A stretch of DNA of 64,000 nt from the NCBI GenBank assembly GCA_965262785.1, contig OZ253559.1, positions 2,914,001-2,978,000 on the forward strand, given 5' to 3'. Positions 1 through 9,724 of the stretch are shown here, piece by piece (position 1 is the first letter of the stretch; every line of letters starts with the position of its first letter). The notes beneath the pieces are model-generated. The model searched no databases. It was given only the letters and a program-made list of their open reading frames with translations, and was not told the DNA's origin. The stretch is from G965218495 sp965262785. GTDB lineage: Bacteria > Bacteroidota > Rhodothermia > Rhodothermales > Bin80. Made by a program: the position numbers and the translations under genes.

Positions 1-2
1 TG

Positions 3-1142
3 CTTTGTGCAGCCATCATCGGCCTCTTTGCCGTGGCTGTGCGCAGGGATGTGACATTCATGTTCGCAGTACCTACGCTGGTAGTATCCGTGGTGCTCAC
101 CGTGGTGTTCGATTCGCGGATTGGCCTGATCGGGACCATTTGTCTCGCCCTCTTAGGTGGACTGATAGCGGGAGCTGAATACGCATTCGAATTTACCTTT
201 GCAACCGTCGTTGCCGGTGCACTAGCGGTCTTTGCGGTGAGTGGGGCCCGCAACCGTGCCAAGTTTTTTGTAAGTGCCGGTTCGGCACTTGGAGGATACG
301 TGCTCGTGTTCACCGGGTACTGGCTCCTTGAAGCGGAGGGCAGACAGTTCATTAACCATGTAATGATGGCAGGCATCAACTGCTTTTTGCTCATCACCGC
401 GTACCCGCTGCTGTGGGTGTTTGAGCGCACTTTTAACTTGTCCTCCGAGTTGCGGCTGATTGAGCTGAGTGACTACAACCAACCACTGCTAAGGCAACTC
501 CAGCAGGACGCCGCCGGCACCTTTAGCCATTCATTGCAGGTTGCTAGTCTCGCGGAAGCTGCAGCGGAGGCAATAAGTGCCGAGGCACTCCTTACCAGGG
601 TTGGTGCACTATACCACGATGTAGGCAAGCTGGTTAGCCCGGAGTTCTTTGTGGAGAATCAGCGCTCAGGAATAAACCCGCATTCTAAGCTCAGTGCACA
701 GGAAAGCACGAAAATTATCAAGAGCCATGTGTCCTATGGGCAGACCTTAGCCGAAGAGCACGGTCTGCCCGGCAACGTCGTGGACTTTATTCCGATGCAC
801 CATGGAACGACGCGCATCGAGTACTTCTATCACAAGGCGCGCAAAGCAGACGGCGGGGTCGATGAGGCGGAATACAGGTATCCCGGCCCGCGTCCTCAGA
901 CGAAAGAGACCGGAATCCTAATGCTTTGCGACGGCGTCGAAGCCGCGTGCAAGAGCATAACAGAGCCAAGCCTTGAGAAACTCGAAGAACGCATTGATGC
1001 GGTCTTTGAGGCGCGTATCAACGATGGTCAGTTGGACGACTCGCTGCTCACCTTCAGGGACCTAAAGATGATCAAGCAGACTTTCATTAAGCAGCTGTCT
1101 GCGATCTACCATGTGCGCGTGAAATATCCCGGCCAAAACTAG
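3..1142 (+). CDS. PgpH-like 7TM-HD phosphohydrolase, 5' end outside window
   Basis: The reading frame is open from the first bases of the window, so the N-terminus is missing; the first in-window start-like codon (33) is internal. The visible part has several hydrophobic membrane segments (roughly the first 125 residues) followed by a cytoplasmic HD domain. Metal-binding motifs are visible as GTFSHSLQVA, ALYHDVGKL and IPMHHGTT. This order, membrane helices then HD, is that of the PgpH/YqfF family, whose studied members hydrolyse the second messenger c-di-AMP. The protein ends naturally at YPGQN. Full-length family members are about 700 to 850 residues, so about half is present. Substrate is inferred from the family only. 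Confidence 0.85.
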   Translation, partial: LCAAIIGLFAVAVRRDVTFMFAVPTLVVSVVLTVVFDSRIGLIGTICLALLGGLIAGAEYAFEFTFATVVAGALAVFAVSGARNRAKFFVSAGSALGGYVLVFTGYWLLEAEGRQFINHVMMAGINCFLLITAYPLLWVFERTFNLSSELRLIELSDYNQPLLRQLQQDAAGTFSHSLQVASLAEAAAEAISAEALLTRVGALYHDVGKLVSPEFFVENQRSGINPHSKLSAQESTKIIKSHVSYGQTLAEEHGLPGNVVDFIPMHHGTTRIEYFYHKARKADGGVDEAEYRYPGPRPQTKETGILMLCDGVEAACKSITEPSLEKLEERIDAVFEARINDGQLDDSLLTFRDLKMIKQTFIKQLSAIYHVRVKYPGQN

Positions 1143-1410
1143 GTCGCCTTCCCAGACTTTAATTCGCCGTACTCAACCGCTTGAACGAGTCGGGCTGTTA
1201 ACATCCGACTTTAATTCGTGGCTTAACTACCGGTTAGGCACAGGGGGATTGGTATGTGCTCCTCAAGGGAGGCTTCCATATTCCTGTGCACCGCGATGGA
1301 AGACCGGGGACCGTGCAAGGCGGCTGAAGACGTGCTACCGATTGGTCCAGTCGTTGGCATGCAGACACCGCAAGGCTGATCTGAAGGAGCCAGACTGCTG
1401 CATCACCCGC

Positions 1411-4400
1411 TTAGTCTTTTGCGTACTTTCCGGACAAGCTCACATCGATCACGACGATGCTGATCTTCGCCCTGAGCCCTGGAGCGAGTTCCTCTTCGAG
1501 TCGCGCCTTCAGCTCGCCCGCTGTCTTGGGCTTGCGTCCGCTGGGCGGCGGCACCATTCTCCCGTGGTCAAGCCCGAACCAGAACGCCAGATAGATGCCA
1601 TATCCTCCAGACTCCGGGGCTCGCGTGTACTTTGCCACGAGTTGCTTCTCTACGCTGCGCCAAATGTCGCGATGCGTGTTCTTCTTGATCTCTATCGGGA
1701 TCGCGAGGCGGGAGCCGAACGCCACGCGGATATCCGCTCTTGTGTCCTCGGCATACCTACCCTCCGGCCGCGCATCTACTTTGTACGGCTGCAGCTTAAG
1801 TTGCAGGTCCGAGAGCAGCGCATTACGGCAGTCGTCTTCGTGCTGAGGGGTGTCGGGCTTCCGCGACTTTTGATCTAGGTGCCAATACTGGCGCCAGTCG
1901 CCTGTGGAGCCATTCCGGATGCACTGCGCCAGTTGTTCAAGGGCATCGAGCACAAGCGCAGCAAGGTCCGCAGCGCTGGCAGGGGCGCCGCCCCGGAGAG
2001 CCTCCTGGATCTGTGCTAAAGAGAAGGTTTCCTGCTGCGCCACGCGGCGGTTCTTGGCCTGAGCCTCTTGCGCCCGCGCGATTTCCGGCCTCCACGCTTC
2101 TAGATTAGGATCGGATGCCAGCGATTCGAGTGCGTCGACCGCCTCGTCAAAGGCGCGACTGGCGAGTGTTTCGATCCACGTGGTGAGAAGTGGCTCAAAC
2201 TTCAGTTGGGTCAACTGCTCGTGCCCATAGATGCCCGCACCGTCGGGTGGTCTGAATCGCCGCAGGCGCCTCCCGAATGCCCGGATGAGCCTGGCCAACT
2301 CATCAGCGCGCCAGTCGTCAAGAGAGAGCGAGGCGCGCTGGCGACGGTCGTGTGATACAAAGAAGTCAACGACATGCCGCACACGCGCATCGCCGCCGGT
2401 CGCAAGGAATTCTACCAGGGAGGGCAGGCAGTTATCCTTGGCAACGACCAGGCCGGCGCCAAGCCACTGAGCCTGCTGCGCCACATCCATACTGCCACGC
2501 AGCAGTCGCCCCAGCACGAGGTCTCGCAGATCACCAGCCGGCATTCCACTGGTTCCCAATGCAGCCCAGAGGACCAGGCGCAAGGACTCTAACTGCGGCC
2601 CACTGCATCGCGTAGGGAAGACTGAGAACATTCGACTCACGGCGAGCGCTGTTACGCGCTCGTATAACGGGTCAAGTGCCAGGTCATAAAGGCGCTGATC
2701 CGGGGGCGTTTTTGTTCGGACGTGGACGTTATGCACCGCAACCAGTGCATCGGCTACAGCCTTGGGATACGAGTCCAAGGCTCGCAAGTACCAGGGCGGG
2801 CGAGTGTCCTCCTGGACGAATGGACCGTACTCATGCGAGTACCGTCTGCCGGGCAATCTTGAGACGAGATAATAGCCCAGCGCTCGCCGCCTTCCCTTCT
2901 CGCCCAGACGGTCCAGCGTATCACCTTCCCTGCGTTCCTCCTCCGCCATTCCTGCCAGGAAGGGGAGGGCGGAATACGACAGTCTCTTGTTCTCATGTAG
3001 TTTAGCGATCTGGACCAGATCCGGCAGATCGTCCCGGTCCAGTAGGCTGCGGAATCCTGCCAGTGTCGCTTCCACGAGCGGCTTGTCGCCGTCCAACCGC
3101 AATCTCAAGCGAGCGAGCGGACCACCGTCCGGTCCTTGCTCGGCGAGACCATCAAGGTAGACCTGGGCAAGCTCGTGGAGCAGGGCAGGCGGGCAGCGCC
3201 CTTCTGCCAGTTGCTTCGCATGCTGTCGCACCGCCGCTACTTTTGCCTGCCGCCGTTCCCGTATGCGACGCTGGGTCTCCGCCGCACGCTCCTCCCACTC
3301 GGCGACCTCACGATTACAGAGCGCCTCGCCCTCGAGGCGTTTGTTGTTCCACTCCAGCATGGCTGGAGTGTCTCGCACGGCTTGCGCCACTTCTTCGTCG
3401 GATAACCGGGGGCCCCAGCCCTCCTGCTGCCGGATCGCCCACCCAGCGAGTTCCTTGGCGATCTTAGGCTGGCTGTCCCACAGCTCCGCTGCGCGCGCAA
3501 GACACCATTGACGAAACCCGGCCGGCGCCTCCTCTCCCAGGAATTTGCGGCCGACCGTTTTGTTGAGCAGCCTCCTCCCGATCTCGGACTCCCTCGCGCG
3601 GAGGCCGAGTTCAACGAGTTTATATTGGACGTGTTGGCGCGACCTCAGCCAAGTCCTGACCGCGTTCTCAGCGTCGGAGTTAGAGCCACGGCGCGAGTGA
3701 TTTCCGTTACCTGCTGGGATCAGTCGGGACTGCCCAAGGTCGACTTCGACGAGACCGAACCAGCGGTAAATCCCGCGTACGCACATTTCGTCGCCGAATA
3801 ACTCGAGCCCGCGCGCGAGAAGCTTGAGAACAATGTCGTCCAGCCGGTGGCCCGCCAGCCTCGGAATCAAGTCGGACGCGCGATCGCTTAGCGAGTCGAG
3901 CAACTCCCTGATATGCGCATCGCTCGAATTGTCCACCAGGCATTCCCAGAATTTCTGATAGTCGTCAAACTGGTGTGGGTACGGCCGGACTGTGAGATGG
4001 TCCCAGATTTCTGAGGGCGGCAGATCTCCCGGATACAGGAGGTCAAGCAGGGTGCCGAGCAGTTTGTACCGTTCGTCCGGCAGGCGCTCATTTTCAATGT
4101 CTTCGACGAGGGCCCGTAGCGTCCTTAGACGGATCGGGTTGCTGGGAAGAACTTGGTGAAGTGCGACGAGGGCCTGGCAGCGGACATCGGACCGCCAAGT
4201 GGCGTCGTAGACAATCTCCAGCAGAGCCACACGGTCAGATTCCGTTTGCGCTCCGGGAACGTGGCTCCCTTCCGGGCGGCCGCCTTGGAGCATCCGCGAG
4301 AAGCCGGAGAGGAGGAGAAAGACGAGCAGCTGCCTGGCGTCGGAGCGTACCGACGAGGCAGTCAACTCCCAGATTGCCGATTTGCCTTGGCCTACAGCCA

Positions 4401-5634
4401 AGGCGCCAAGGGCTACCGCCGAGGGCCAGGCGCGCCTGAGTTCGATGCTGCATTCAAGATTCGCGAACAGCTCCCTTCGCTCCCTGTACGTAAAGCTGGT
4501 CGCGTCGCCATTGAACGCCACGGCGAGCGGATCCGCGCGAATCAAGGTCGGCCTGACTTGGGAATTCACCGCAGCGAGCCAGGCGGAAAGCCCCCGGAGA
4601 TCGGGCAGGGGGATCCCGTCGTGTCCCGTGAGAAGCGACAGCGTGCGCCTGACGGATACCAGGTCGTTGGCACGGATATTTTCGTCCAAATACCTGGCAC
4701 CCAGATATTCGGCCAGGAGCCGATGAGTCGGAATCCGGAATGTTGAGGGCCCCCTGAAAAGTCCAGACTCCAGAGCGGCAAGCAGGGTGCCCCTCTCCCC
4801 ACCTTCCACTTCATTTAGGGAGAGGATGTCGGGATCGTCCGTATCGGTTGCAGTCCAGCCACCCTTGCCAGCGATCAACATCAGCGCCGAAAGCTCTCCG
4901 GCCGCGCTCAGAACTGCATCTCGTGCGGAACGTGCGTTCCCACGGCTGGCGTATCCGTGCTCGTTATTACGTTCCTTGGCGAGCTCCTGGCAGGCGCTCT
5001 CGAACGCCGCGCTAGGGCCATCAGGCCAGCCGATCGTCCCCACGCAGTTGAGGAGTACGCCGAGCAACTGTGGATTCCAAAGTAGGGCATCCAGCCCGTG
5101 CTCAAAGGCCTCGAATATGAACTCGCCTGCGTCGTCTCTCTGCAGGGCAACAATCTGCCGAACGCCGTCGTGACCCAGCGGGTTCAACTGCAGGACCCGA
5201 ATCGGCACAGCATCCTTAAGGGATGAGAGTTCCCGCTGGTCTCCGGGCCCCAGCCAGCTACCGGAGCGGCACGACAAGCGGAACTTGGGGTTACCCAGCT
5301 TCTCGAGCTGGGCCAAGATCCTGTCCAGTGGTACTCTCGGGTCCACACAAGTGGAACGTACCTCGTCCAGTCCGTCAATGAAGAGCGGGCCTCTTCGCCA
5401 GTCGGAGTGGCTATTGACGTCTCGGCTTATGAAGCGTCGCGCCGGGATGGGATCCAGAGCACCCACTCGCCGGGATTCCGTCTCAAAAGCTGTGCTCTTG
5501 CCCAACCCCGGCTCGCCCAGCAGGACGTAACTGTAGTCAGAGCAAAAGTGGGCCAACGAGAGGCCCTCATGCCCGAACCGATCGTCGCCTTTCGGCTCAA
5601 TCAGGCTGACGGTGCGGGATACGAGCAAGTTCAT
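1411..5634 (-). CDS. NACHT-type STAND NTPase with C-terminal PD-(D/E)XK nuclease
   Basis: A 1407-residue protein. A NACHT-like P-loop module lies at the very N-terminus: Walker A GEPGLGKST at residues 40-48 and Walker B PLFIDGLDEVR with Asp87 and Glu91. The hydrophobic strand followed by D-G-L-D-E is typical of NACHT domains. A long region rich in charged helices, probably HEAT-like repeats, follows. The last 130 residues look like a restriction-endonuclease fold, with Asp1301, then Glu1315-Ile-Lys1317 in IPIEIKKN, followed by a Gln-containing helix and the strand YGIYLAFWF. The start chosen is the ATG at 5634. It overlaps the upstream ATPase stop by four bases (ATGA) and has GGAAGAG just upstream; an upstream ATG at 5649 is less likely. 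Related STAND/NACHT proteins in bacteria sense phage components and trigger cell death or DNA cleavage. That role here is inferred. Known bacterial NACHT proteins usually carry the effector at the N-terminus, so this order is reversed. Confidence 0.8.
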   Translation of the reverse strand: MNLLVSRTVSLIEPKGDDRFGHEGLSLAHFCSDYSYVLLGEPGLGKSTAFETESRRVGALDPIPARRFISRDVNSHSDWRRGPLFIDGLDEVRSTCVDPRVPLDRILAQLEKLGNPKFRLSCRSGSWLGPGDQRELSSLKDAVPIRVLQLNPLGHDGVRQIVALQRDDAGEFIFEAFEHGLDALLWNPQLLGVLLNCVGTIGWPDGPSAAFESACQELAKERNNEHGYASRGNARSARDAVLSAAGELSALMLIAGKGGWTATDTDDPDILSLNEVEGGERGTLLAALESGLFRGPSTFRIPTHRLLAEYLGARYLDENIRANDLVSVRRTLSLLTGHDGIPLPDLRGLSAWLAAVNSQVRPTLIRADPLAVAFNGDATSFTYRERRELFANLECSIELRRAWPSAVALGALAVGQGKSAIWELTASSVRSDARQLLVFLLLSGFSRMLQGGRPEGSHVPGAQTESDRVALLEIVYDATWRSDVRCQALVALHQVLPSNPIRLRTLRALVEDIENERLPDERYKLLGTLLDLLYPGDLPPSEIWDHLTVRPYPHQFDDYQKFWECLVDNSSDAHIRELLDSLSDRASDLIPRLAGHRLDDIVLKLLARGLELFGDEMCVRGIYRWFGLVEVDLGQSRLIPAGNGNHSRRGSNSDAENAVRTWLRSRQHVQYKLVELGLRARESEIGRRLLNKTVGRKFLGEEAPAGFRQWCLARAAELWDSQPKIAKELAGWAIRQQEGWGPRLSDEEVAQAVRDTPAMLEWNNKRLEGEALCNREVAEWEERAAETQRRIRERRQAKVAAVRQHAKQLAEGRCPPALLHELAQVYLDGLAEQGPDGGPLARLRLRLDGDKPLVEATLAGFRSLLDRDDLPDLVQIAKLHENKRLSYSALPFLAGMAEEERREGDTLDRLGEKGRRRALGYYLVSRLPGRRYSHEYGPFVQEDTRPPWYLRALDSYPKAVADALVAVHNVHVRTKTPPDQRLYDLALDPLYERVTALAVSRMFSVFPTRCSGPQLESLRLVLWAALGTSGMPAGDLRDLVLGRLLRGSMDVAQQAQWLGAGLVVAKDNCLPSLVEFLATGGDARVRHVVDFFVSHDRRQRASLSLDDWRADELARLIRAFGRRLRRFRPPDGAGIYGHEQLTQLKFEPLLTTWIETLASRAFDEAVDALESLASDPNLEAWRPEIARAQEAQAKNRRVAQQETFSLAQIQEALRGGAPASAADLAALVLDALEQLAQCIRNGSTGDWRQYWHLDQKSRKPDTPQHEDDCRNALLSDLQLKLQPYKVDARPEGRYAEDTRADIRVAFGSRLAIPIEIKKNTHRDIWRSVEKQLVAKYTRAPESGGYGIYLAFWFGLDHGRMVPPPSGRKPKTAGELKARLEEELAPGLRAKISIVVIDVSLSGKYAKD

Positions 5635-6905
5635 ATCTCTTCCAGCCAATCGTCAGCGCTCAGCGACAGGAATTCGTTGAGTGGAATTCCACCCGTGCCC
5701 GCCACCATCGTTCTGGCGTTTGGAAAGCGGGCGGCGAAGGCCTTCAGGCCCGATTGTCTCCTTGATTTCCCGCTCTTGACTTCTATCCCGAGCAGGTGGG
5801 GACCGCACGAGATGACAAAGTCGACTTCATGCGGAGGATCGCGCCAGAAATGGAGCCGGGTCGCGGCGCCGCGAGTGTTGTAGAGGTGAGCGCCCACTGC
5901 GCTCTCCACAAGTCGACCCCAATAGGACCGATCAGCCCGCGCTTCTTCGAACGTGTAACCGGACGGTGCCGTCATTAGCGCCGTGTTGAGCACGTTTAGC
6001 TTGGGAGGAGAGGCCCTCCCCACGTGCGGGGCCGGCGTGTATCGGGTCAGGGCGGTGACCAGGCCCGCATCGGAAAGGAGATTGAGGTATCGGGCGACGG
6101 TAGTCGTATTGCCAGCGTCCTGAAGCTGGCCGAGCAGTTTATTGTATGACATGAGTTGACCGGAATACTGCGGAGCCAGGTCCATCAGCTGTCGCAACAG
6201 CGCCGGTTTCCTGACACGTGTCAGCCCAACGATGTCCCGGTCTATGGCGGGCGCGACGATCGAGCGCGCGATATAGTTTTGCCATGCAGCGAGTCTTGCG
6301 GTTTCCGATCCGTCGGATAACGCGCCGGGATATCCGCCAAAGAACAGATATTCTTCGACGGTCAGGTCAAATGCTGTCGCCATCTCCCAGAGTGACCAGT
6401 GGGTGGTCGGCAAGGCGTCGAACCGACCCATTACGCTCTCGCTCAGTCCGGTCAGCATCCGCCAGGGAGCCGACCCCAGGATGATGACACGGAGGGGGTA
6501 GTTTGCCAGCCGATCCCCGTCCCAGAGTCCCTTCACGACGCTTGACCAGCGCGGGACGAGTTGAATTTCGTCGAGCACCAGCAGGAAGCCTCTGTCGGAC
6601 TGCAGAGAGGCCCGGCGAGCGCCCTCCCATAATTCTACAAGACGCTGCTCGTCAGGTGCGGCGCCTACCGGAACGGTGTCAAAGGCGCCTAGGAGCCCCA
6701 GCGTGGGAAACTCGGTAGGGGTTGGATCATCCATCGCGACGTATCTACAAGCATACCCCGAATCGGCCAGTAGTTGGCACGCCCGGACCGCGATTGTCGT
6801 CTTCCCTGTCTGTCGGGGGCCGGTAATCGCGACGATTCGCCTGGTCGGGCTTTCCGTCACGAGTTCGATTATGCGTTGTACTTGCGGGCGCTCGTATGCA
6901 TTCAC
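5631..6905 (-). CDS. AAA+ ATPase with DUF4143 C-terminal domain
   Basis: A 424-residue protein starting at GTG 6905. Walker A is GPRQTGKTT (residues 29-37) and Walker B is LLVLDEIQ (Asp112, Glu113). Then come a sensor-like strand RVIILGSAPW, the EEYLFFGGYPGA segment and a winged-helix region. The C-terminal DUF4143 part has HEVDFVI (Glu360, Asp362) and GIEVKSG (Glu375, Lys377), the core of a PD-(D/E)XK fold. Proteins of this family are common, often orphan, and of unclear biochemical role. Here the stop overlaps the NACHT gene start by four bases, which implies translational coupling and a joint function. The gene is preceded by an AT-rich region and is the first gene of the operon. Confidence 0.85.
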   Translation of the reverse strand: MNAYERPQVQRIIELVTESPTRRIVAITGPRQTGKTTIAVRACQLLADSGYACRYVAMDDPTPTEFPTLGLLGAFDTVPVGAAPDEQRLVELWEGARRASLQSDRGFLLVLDEIQLVPRWSSVVKGLWDGDRLANYPLRVIILGSAPWRMLTGLSESVMGRFDALPTTHWSLWEMATAFDLTVEEYLFFGGYPGALSDGSETARLAAWQNYIARSIVAPAIDRDIVGLTRVRKPALLRQLMDLAPQYSGQLMSYNKLLGQLQDAGNTTTVARYLNLLSDAGLVTALTRYTPAPHVGRASPPKLNVLNTALMTAPSGYTFEEARADRSYWGRLVESAVGAHLYNTRGAATRLHFWRDPPHEVDFVISCGPHLLGIEVKSGKSRRQSGLKAFAARFPNARTMVAGTGGIPLNEFLSLSADDWLEEI

Positions 6906-7020
6906 ACAACTAATATACGAAACTGAGAAGTATTACGCTATAACGTACTAGACCATTCTAAACATGCAGTGATGTTAGTTATTTCTGCTCCTTGTTTTGG
7001 TTTTATAGTTCGGGTTTATC
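6906..7020 (-). promoter_or_regulatory. AT-rich putative promoter region of the ATPase-NACHT operon
   Basis: This stretch upstream of the GTG start is far more AT-rich than its surroundings and contains several TATA-like runs. An imperfect dyad, CTAAACAT-GCAGTG-ATGTTAG, lies at 6958-6978 and could bind a repressor. No defined -35/-10 pair can be assigned with confidence. The following bases to 7262 hold no recognisable gene. Confidence 0.3.
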
Positions 7021-7262
7021 AGTAGTAGGTCACCAGAACCGCCCTGGACCGTACCTGAATGCGATCTGCGGCGATTCTGACGTGGTCCATACTCTTACGC
7101 CTGTATCTCAGCCGGCATACAGGCTGCCCTTCTGGTAGTTCATTGCCGTGTTCTTAAGGCCTAGAACATTTCTCTAAAAACAGCTGTGCATACTCCGATG
7201 ATGTGCGCCACTGAATCCGACGCAAGAGCGCCACTTGAGTGGGCGTGAAGCTAGCAACTTCA

Positions 7263-8125
7263 TTTCTGTTGTTGCGGTGCACTGGGCCATAGGGATCGTT
7301 TCCTCCGCATCGATTCTCCGACCAGGTCGATATTACGCGCGATTTGAATACGGCGATCGAGCACGACGTCGGTCAAGGTAGGGCCCTCCATGGCTTCATC
7401 CCATTGTTGCATGGGGTACTGACTGGTGGCAATGGGAGACCGCGTGCCATACCAGTCGTCAAGGAGTTCCACAAGATGCCTTTTCTGCTCTGCGGAGAGG
7501 CGCTGGAGGCCCCAGGCAATATCAATAACGGCCGTGGCCGCTAGGATGTACGGGCGGTCCGCGGACATCCTTCAATTATTGCGTCAAAGTCGCCTCTACG
7601 AAGATGTAATGGGACGTGCCCACCGTGGCGACTAAGAGTTCGGCCCCACGTGACTTGCCCGTGCGAGGATTCACGATGGACGCCTTATTTTTCAGAGTAG
7701 TCAATAAAGAGCTTCTCTCCCGGCCGGTATACTAGGTACGTCTCCAGGCGCCTGTCGGTGCCACGCCACTGGCGGTACCGCTTGCAAAACTGGCTATTCT
7801 CCAGGCTATTCGGATGGCCCGCTTTGTACTCCAGCCACAGTCGCAGCACCCTCAAATGCGAGTGCTTTGCCAGAGGCTTATGAATCTGCCCCCAATCTGG
7901 CGGCGGTCGCTAGGGTTACTGCTGCTTGTCGTTCATGGCGTAGAGCTGTTGCTCCAGCTCTACAGCGCTCAGTGCTACGCACTGTGACCAAGTCAATCCC
8001 GCCCTCTGTTCGCGCGTCAGTGTACGAAACACCGTGCTCCGGCTGATACCCGCTTGCTGGGCGATACGCCGCTCGGAGCAATTATGCGCGTAGTGAATTG
8101 AGAGGATGTACTTGACTCTGTGCAT
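7263..8125 (-). pseudogene. Decayed IS21-family remnant (istA 5' part joined to istB 3' part)
   Basis: The frame from 8125 begins MHRVKYILSIHY and has the helix-turn-helix of an IS21 IstA transposase (RRIAQQAGISRSTV). A frameshift near 7920 moves the match to another frame (PPDWGQIHKPLAK, YRPGEKLFIDYSEK), which then meets a stop near 7690. IstA similarity resumes to about 7590 (GAELLVATVGTSHYIFVEAT). After a deletion the segment 7540-7263 matches the C-terminus of the IstB ATPase helper (YGTRSPIATSQYP, GESMRRKR). The central and C-terminal parts of istA and the P-loop part of istB are gone, so the element is dead. Confidence 0.75.
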
Positions 8126-8293
8126 AAGTATGCGGAGTGCTGCCGTGATACTTTGCCTCCAATCGGTTGGGGAAGGCACAACATATTCTCTGATATTAGA
8201 CGCCAGGCCCTATCCTCTGCAGCCGCTCCCAAGTGGCGCATTTGTATCGTAGTATGTGTCCCGTGTTTGCTGGCATAATTCGTACAGTGGCAT

Positions 8294-8608
8294 ATGAATG
8301 ACAAGCTTGCCCCCATGCTGTTCGCAAAGAAGGATCTGGCGGCGGCCAAGACTACCCACACCAGCGAGATGGCGTCGGCAAAACCCTCCCCAGAAGCACA
8401 AAGCAAGGCACGCACCAAAAAGACCAGCGACGGCGCTTGCGCAACCAGCTTCCAGTCACTGATATGCCACCTGGCTCAGCTGGGCAAGTTAGAACTGGTA
8501 GAGAGAAACAAGCCCGAGAAGACGTCCAGGATGATGCTGCAGACGCTAAGCCCAAAGCAGAAAAAGGCATTCAGGCTGCTCGGCGTAAGCCACCAAGAGT
8601 CTGGCTAA
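8294..8608 (+). pseudogene. Possible C-terminal remnant of a DDE transposase
   Basis: A 104-codon open frame. Its last third (SLICHLAQLGKLELVERN... LSPKQKKAFRLLGV) resembles the C-terminal tail seen in IS1634/IS4-type transposases, which often end in a Leu-rich helix and a 'PT..QR.AF.LLG' motif. The first two thirds match nothing I recognise. Its position between an IS21 remnant and an ordinary operon suits IS debris. It could instead be a small unrelated hypothetical gene. Confidence 0.25.
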
Positions 8609-8689
8609 CAGCGCAGCCTGCTACCGTAATCCCAGCAAAAACAGGCGTGCTCTAAGCCCCTCGCCAGGCAAAGTACTATGAAGATCAGC

Positions 8690-9724
8690 CTAGACGCCAA
8701 AGGCGCGCGGCACAGGCACTGAGATGACCGTATGCAGCCCCGGAGTTGCGTTCATGACGCGGGGTATGGCGTTTACCAGCGAGCCTACGGTGGCGGTATC
8801 GCCGAATATCCCGCCCTTGACGATCATGTCGATGGGGGGCGTCCCGTACACGCGCACGCGGTCGACGGGATCTTCTGCACCCAGGTACATCTTGAGCGTC
8901 AGCCGTATCAACTCCCGGCCACCCTGGCGACCGACGGCCGTCTGATAAATGCCGGCCACATGGCCACAAGGAACCGAAACATGGTCCGTCTCGATCTTTC
9001 GGTCCGCCAACACGGGCTCCAGCGTTTCCTCCATCTCATCGAGCGCCCAGCCCAAACCCGTTGCCACGACCTCCAGAGACTCGCGTAGCCCGATGTGCCC
9101 GAAGCCACCGCGGTCACGCCGTTTACGGAATTCCCTCACCGTAAGCCCCGCACCTATTTTTCGTTGCAGCGGCTCTCGCCGCAGGCTGGCGTCAACGGTA
9201 CGATCGACCTCTATGCGCTGGGCACTTGTGCTCACACCGGTAGCGGCAAGCGCAAGCGTGTCCATGGCATAGCCAGGATTAACGCCGGTACCCAGGATCA
9301 CCACACCGCATTCCTTGGCGACCGCGTCAAGCTCATCGCTGAGTTTAGGGTACTTGCTGAAGGGGTAGGTCAGCTCTTCCGTAGAGGACACCACATGCGC
9401 TCCGGCGCGCACAATTTCCAAAATCTGATCCTTGACCTCGAGCAAGAACGACCCGGTGGTATGGAGAACCACGTCCGGCCGCGCTACCGCCAGCGCTGCC
9501 GCCGCATCATTGGCAATTCTGACCTCACTCTTGCCTCCCACCAACGAATCTACGCACACGCCTTCCAGTTTCGGATTGATGTCAACGCAGCCGACCAGCT
9601 CCACATGACCAGCGCGCGCCTTGTCCATCAGCACACGGGCGCATGCCCGGCCAATAGGCCCCATCCCGTATTGCACCACGCGGACAGGAGCACCCTTGCA
9701 TAGCGCCGAACTACTGTGTGTCAT
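8690..9724 (-). CDS. DapB-like NAD(P)-dependent dehydrogenase (2,4-diaminopentanoate dehydrogenase type)
   Basis: A 344-residue protein with an N-terminal Rossmann fold (VRVVQYGMGPIGRACARVL) and a C-terminal alpha/beta domain. The layout is that of the dihydrodipicolinate-reductase superfamily, but the DapB active-site H-x3-K and PSGTA motifs are absent. It resembles proteins annotated as 2,4-diaminopentanoate dehydrogenase, which act on amino acids in oxidative ornithine breakdown. The start at 9724 overlaps the stop of the upstream P5C dehydrogenase gene by four bases (ATGA), so both are probably made together. The pairing with an enzyme of proline/ornithine catabolism supports amino-acid catabolism, but the substrate is not proven. 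Confidence 0.75.
   Translation of the reverse strand: MTHSSSALCKGAPVRVVQYGMGPIGRACARVLMDKARAGHVELVGCVDINPKLEGVCVDSLVGGKSEVRIANDAAAALAVARPDVVLHTTGSFLLEVKDQILEIVRAGAHVVSSTEELTYPFSKYPKLSDELDAVAKECGVVILGTGVNPGYAMDTLALAATGVSTSAQRIEVDRTVDASLRREPLQRKIGAGLTVREFRKRRDRGGFGHIGLRESLEVVATGLGWALDEMEETLEPVLADRKIETDHVSVPCGHVAGIYQTAVGRQGGRELIRLTLKMYLGAEDPVDRVRVYGTPPIDMIVKGGIFGDTATVGSLVNAIPRVMNATPGLHTVISVPVPRAFGV

Noticed and set aside
1249..1878. 209-codon plus-strand frame over the end of the NACHT gene
   Set aside because: Antisense to the conserved nuclease domain; composition is that of a shadow frame.
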